Shown here one piece after another: positions 6,912 through 7,360 of a stretch of 7,360 nt of DNA (positions are counted from its first letter, which is position 1; each line of letters starts with the position of its first letter). The DNA comes from JAFLCA01 sp041907145 (lineage in GTDB: Bacteria > Bdellovibrionota_C > UBA2361 > JAFLCA01). The position numbers and the translations under genes are program-made. The notes below the pieces were generated by a model, which was given only the letters and a program-made list of their open reading frames with translations, did not search any database and had not been told where the DNA came from. Where the stretch lies: positions 1-7,360 of the forward strand of contig JAYRHW010000058.1 in NCBI GenBank assembly GCA_041907145.1, in the 5' to 3' direction.

Positions 6912-7360
6912 ATGCAGTCATTAGGGCAGAGCACCTTACCCATCGGAATTTTTGACAGCGGACTTGGGGGACTCACCGTCCTCAAGGAGCTTCGCCGCCA
7001 TCTCCCGCATGAACGATTTGTTTATCTTGGTGATACTGCCCGAACGCCCTACGGAACGAAGGGAAGAGATACCATCCAACGCTATTCCCGCGAGTGCGCG
7101 CGCTTTTTGCTGGGCAAGGAGATCAAATTACTTGTTGTAGCCTGTAACACTTCATCATCATTGGCACTGGACGTTCTTAGTGCCGAGCTTCCTTGCCCGG
7201 TTATCGGCACTATCGAGCCGGCGGTGACGGAGGCGCTGTCGGTGCCGGCAGGGAACTGGACCGCCACGCGAAGGCCCGGGATCCGGTCGTCGTCCACGCC
7301 CGGCGTCGCGGTGCCGGTGGTCGAGTACCATGCGGACACGGCCTTTGCCGACTTCCGCGA
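6912..7360 (+). CDS. murI: Glutamate racemase MurI, N-terminal part (right edge; last part aberrant)
   Basis: MurI converts L-glutamate to D-glutamate in the cytoplasm for peptidoglycan synthesis. The first 109 residues are a clear match: IGIFDSGLGGLTVL (11-24) with catalytic-site Asp15, YLGDTARTPYGTK (38-50), and VVACNTSSSLA (75-85), which carries the first catalytic cysteine, Cys78. PVIGTIEPAV (96-105) follows as expected. The second catalytic cysteine would lie beyond the window. From about residue 110 the frame stays open to the edge, but the sequence no longer resembles MurI: the expected segment ending in a 'GTxATxxS' motif is missing and base composition changes sharply. The start is the ATG at 6912; an in-frame TAG at 6894 rules out anything earlier, and no good ribosome site is seen. 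It lies 35 bp after btuC on the same strand. Confidence 0.85.
   Translation, partial: MQSLGQSTLPIGIFDSGLGGLTVLKELRRHLPHERFVYLGDTARTPYGTKGRDTIQRYSRECARFLLGKEIKLLVVACNTSSSLALDVLSAELPCPVIGTIEPAVTEALSVPAGNWTATRRPGIRSSSTPGVAVPVVEYHADTAFADFR
7239..7360. other. High-GC segment of different origin at the right edge
   Basis: Counting by eye, 87 of the last 120 bases (7241-7360) are G or C, against 63 of the preceding 120 (7121-7240). The change coincides with loss of MurI similarity. Both the plus frame continuing from murI and one minus-strand frame, open from the edge, have very GC-rich third positions. The minus frame includes the protein-like stretch RIPGLRVAVQFPAGTD. I recognise neither product. 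The segment may be an assembly chimera or a genuine junction. Confidence 0.5.

Noticed and set aside
7275..7284. Overlapping SmaI and BamHI sites (CCCGGGATCC) as a cloning-vector trace in the odd right-edge segment
   Set aside because: The flanking bases do not match a common polylinker that I recognise, and such sites are likely by chance at about 72% GC. It does not settle the origin of the segment.
1..7360. CRISPR arrays, tRNA or rRNA genes, insertion sequences
   Set aside because: No spaced direct repeats, tRNA cloverleaf, rRNA signature or transposase sequence was seen on either strand.

Overview
The window looks like chromosomal DNA of a Gram-negative bacterium, most likely a gammaproteobacterium. 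It has an outer-membrane TonB-dependent receptor, a periplasmic binding protein with a Sec signal peptide, and a btu-murI linkage that recalls the btuB-murI pair of Escherichia coli. The phylum is inferred from gene content and cannot be proved from this sequence alone.

Layout. Positions 1-2018 (minus strand) hold the end of a surface-polysaccharide unit: a Wzx/MATE-like polysaccharide flippase, followed 6 bp downstream by a family 2 glycosyltransferase that runs off the left edge. Positions 2019-2322 are the divergent intergenic region, which contains a well-formed cobalamin (adenosylcobalamin-type) riboswitch on the plus strand. Positions 2323-6876 (plus strand) are a complete B12-uptake operon: btuB (outer-membrane receptor), btuF (periplasmic binding protein), btuD (ATPase) and btuC (permease). 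The last three are tightly packed, with TTGA and ATGA stop/start overlaps. From 6912 to the right edge is the start of murI (glutamate racemase), 35 bp after btuC on the same strand.

How the parts work together. BtuB takes cobalamin through the outer membrane using TonB energy (no tonB or exbBD in this window), BtuF captures it in the periplasm, and BtuC with BtuD moves it into the cytoplasm. The riboswitch in the btuB leader should reduce expression when cobalamin is plentiful. No intrinsic terminator follows the aptamer, so control is probably at translation. MurI makes D-glutamate for peptidoglycan and has no obvious functional link to B12, yet it sits next to btu genes here as it does in E. 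coli.

The main anomaly is at the right edge. The MurI reading frame is convincing up to about residue 109 (near 7238). After that, similarity to the racemase stops and GC jumps from 63/120 to 87/120 bases, although the frame stays open. This could be a chimeric join, a recombination junction or a disrupted gene. Most of the window is otherwise a recognisable transport operon; I do not see a wholly new system in it.
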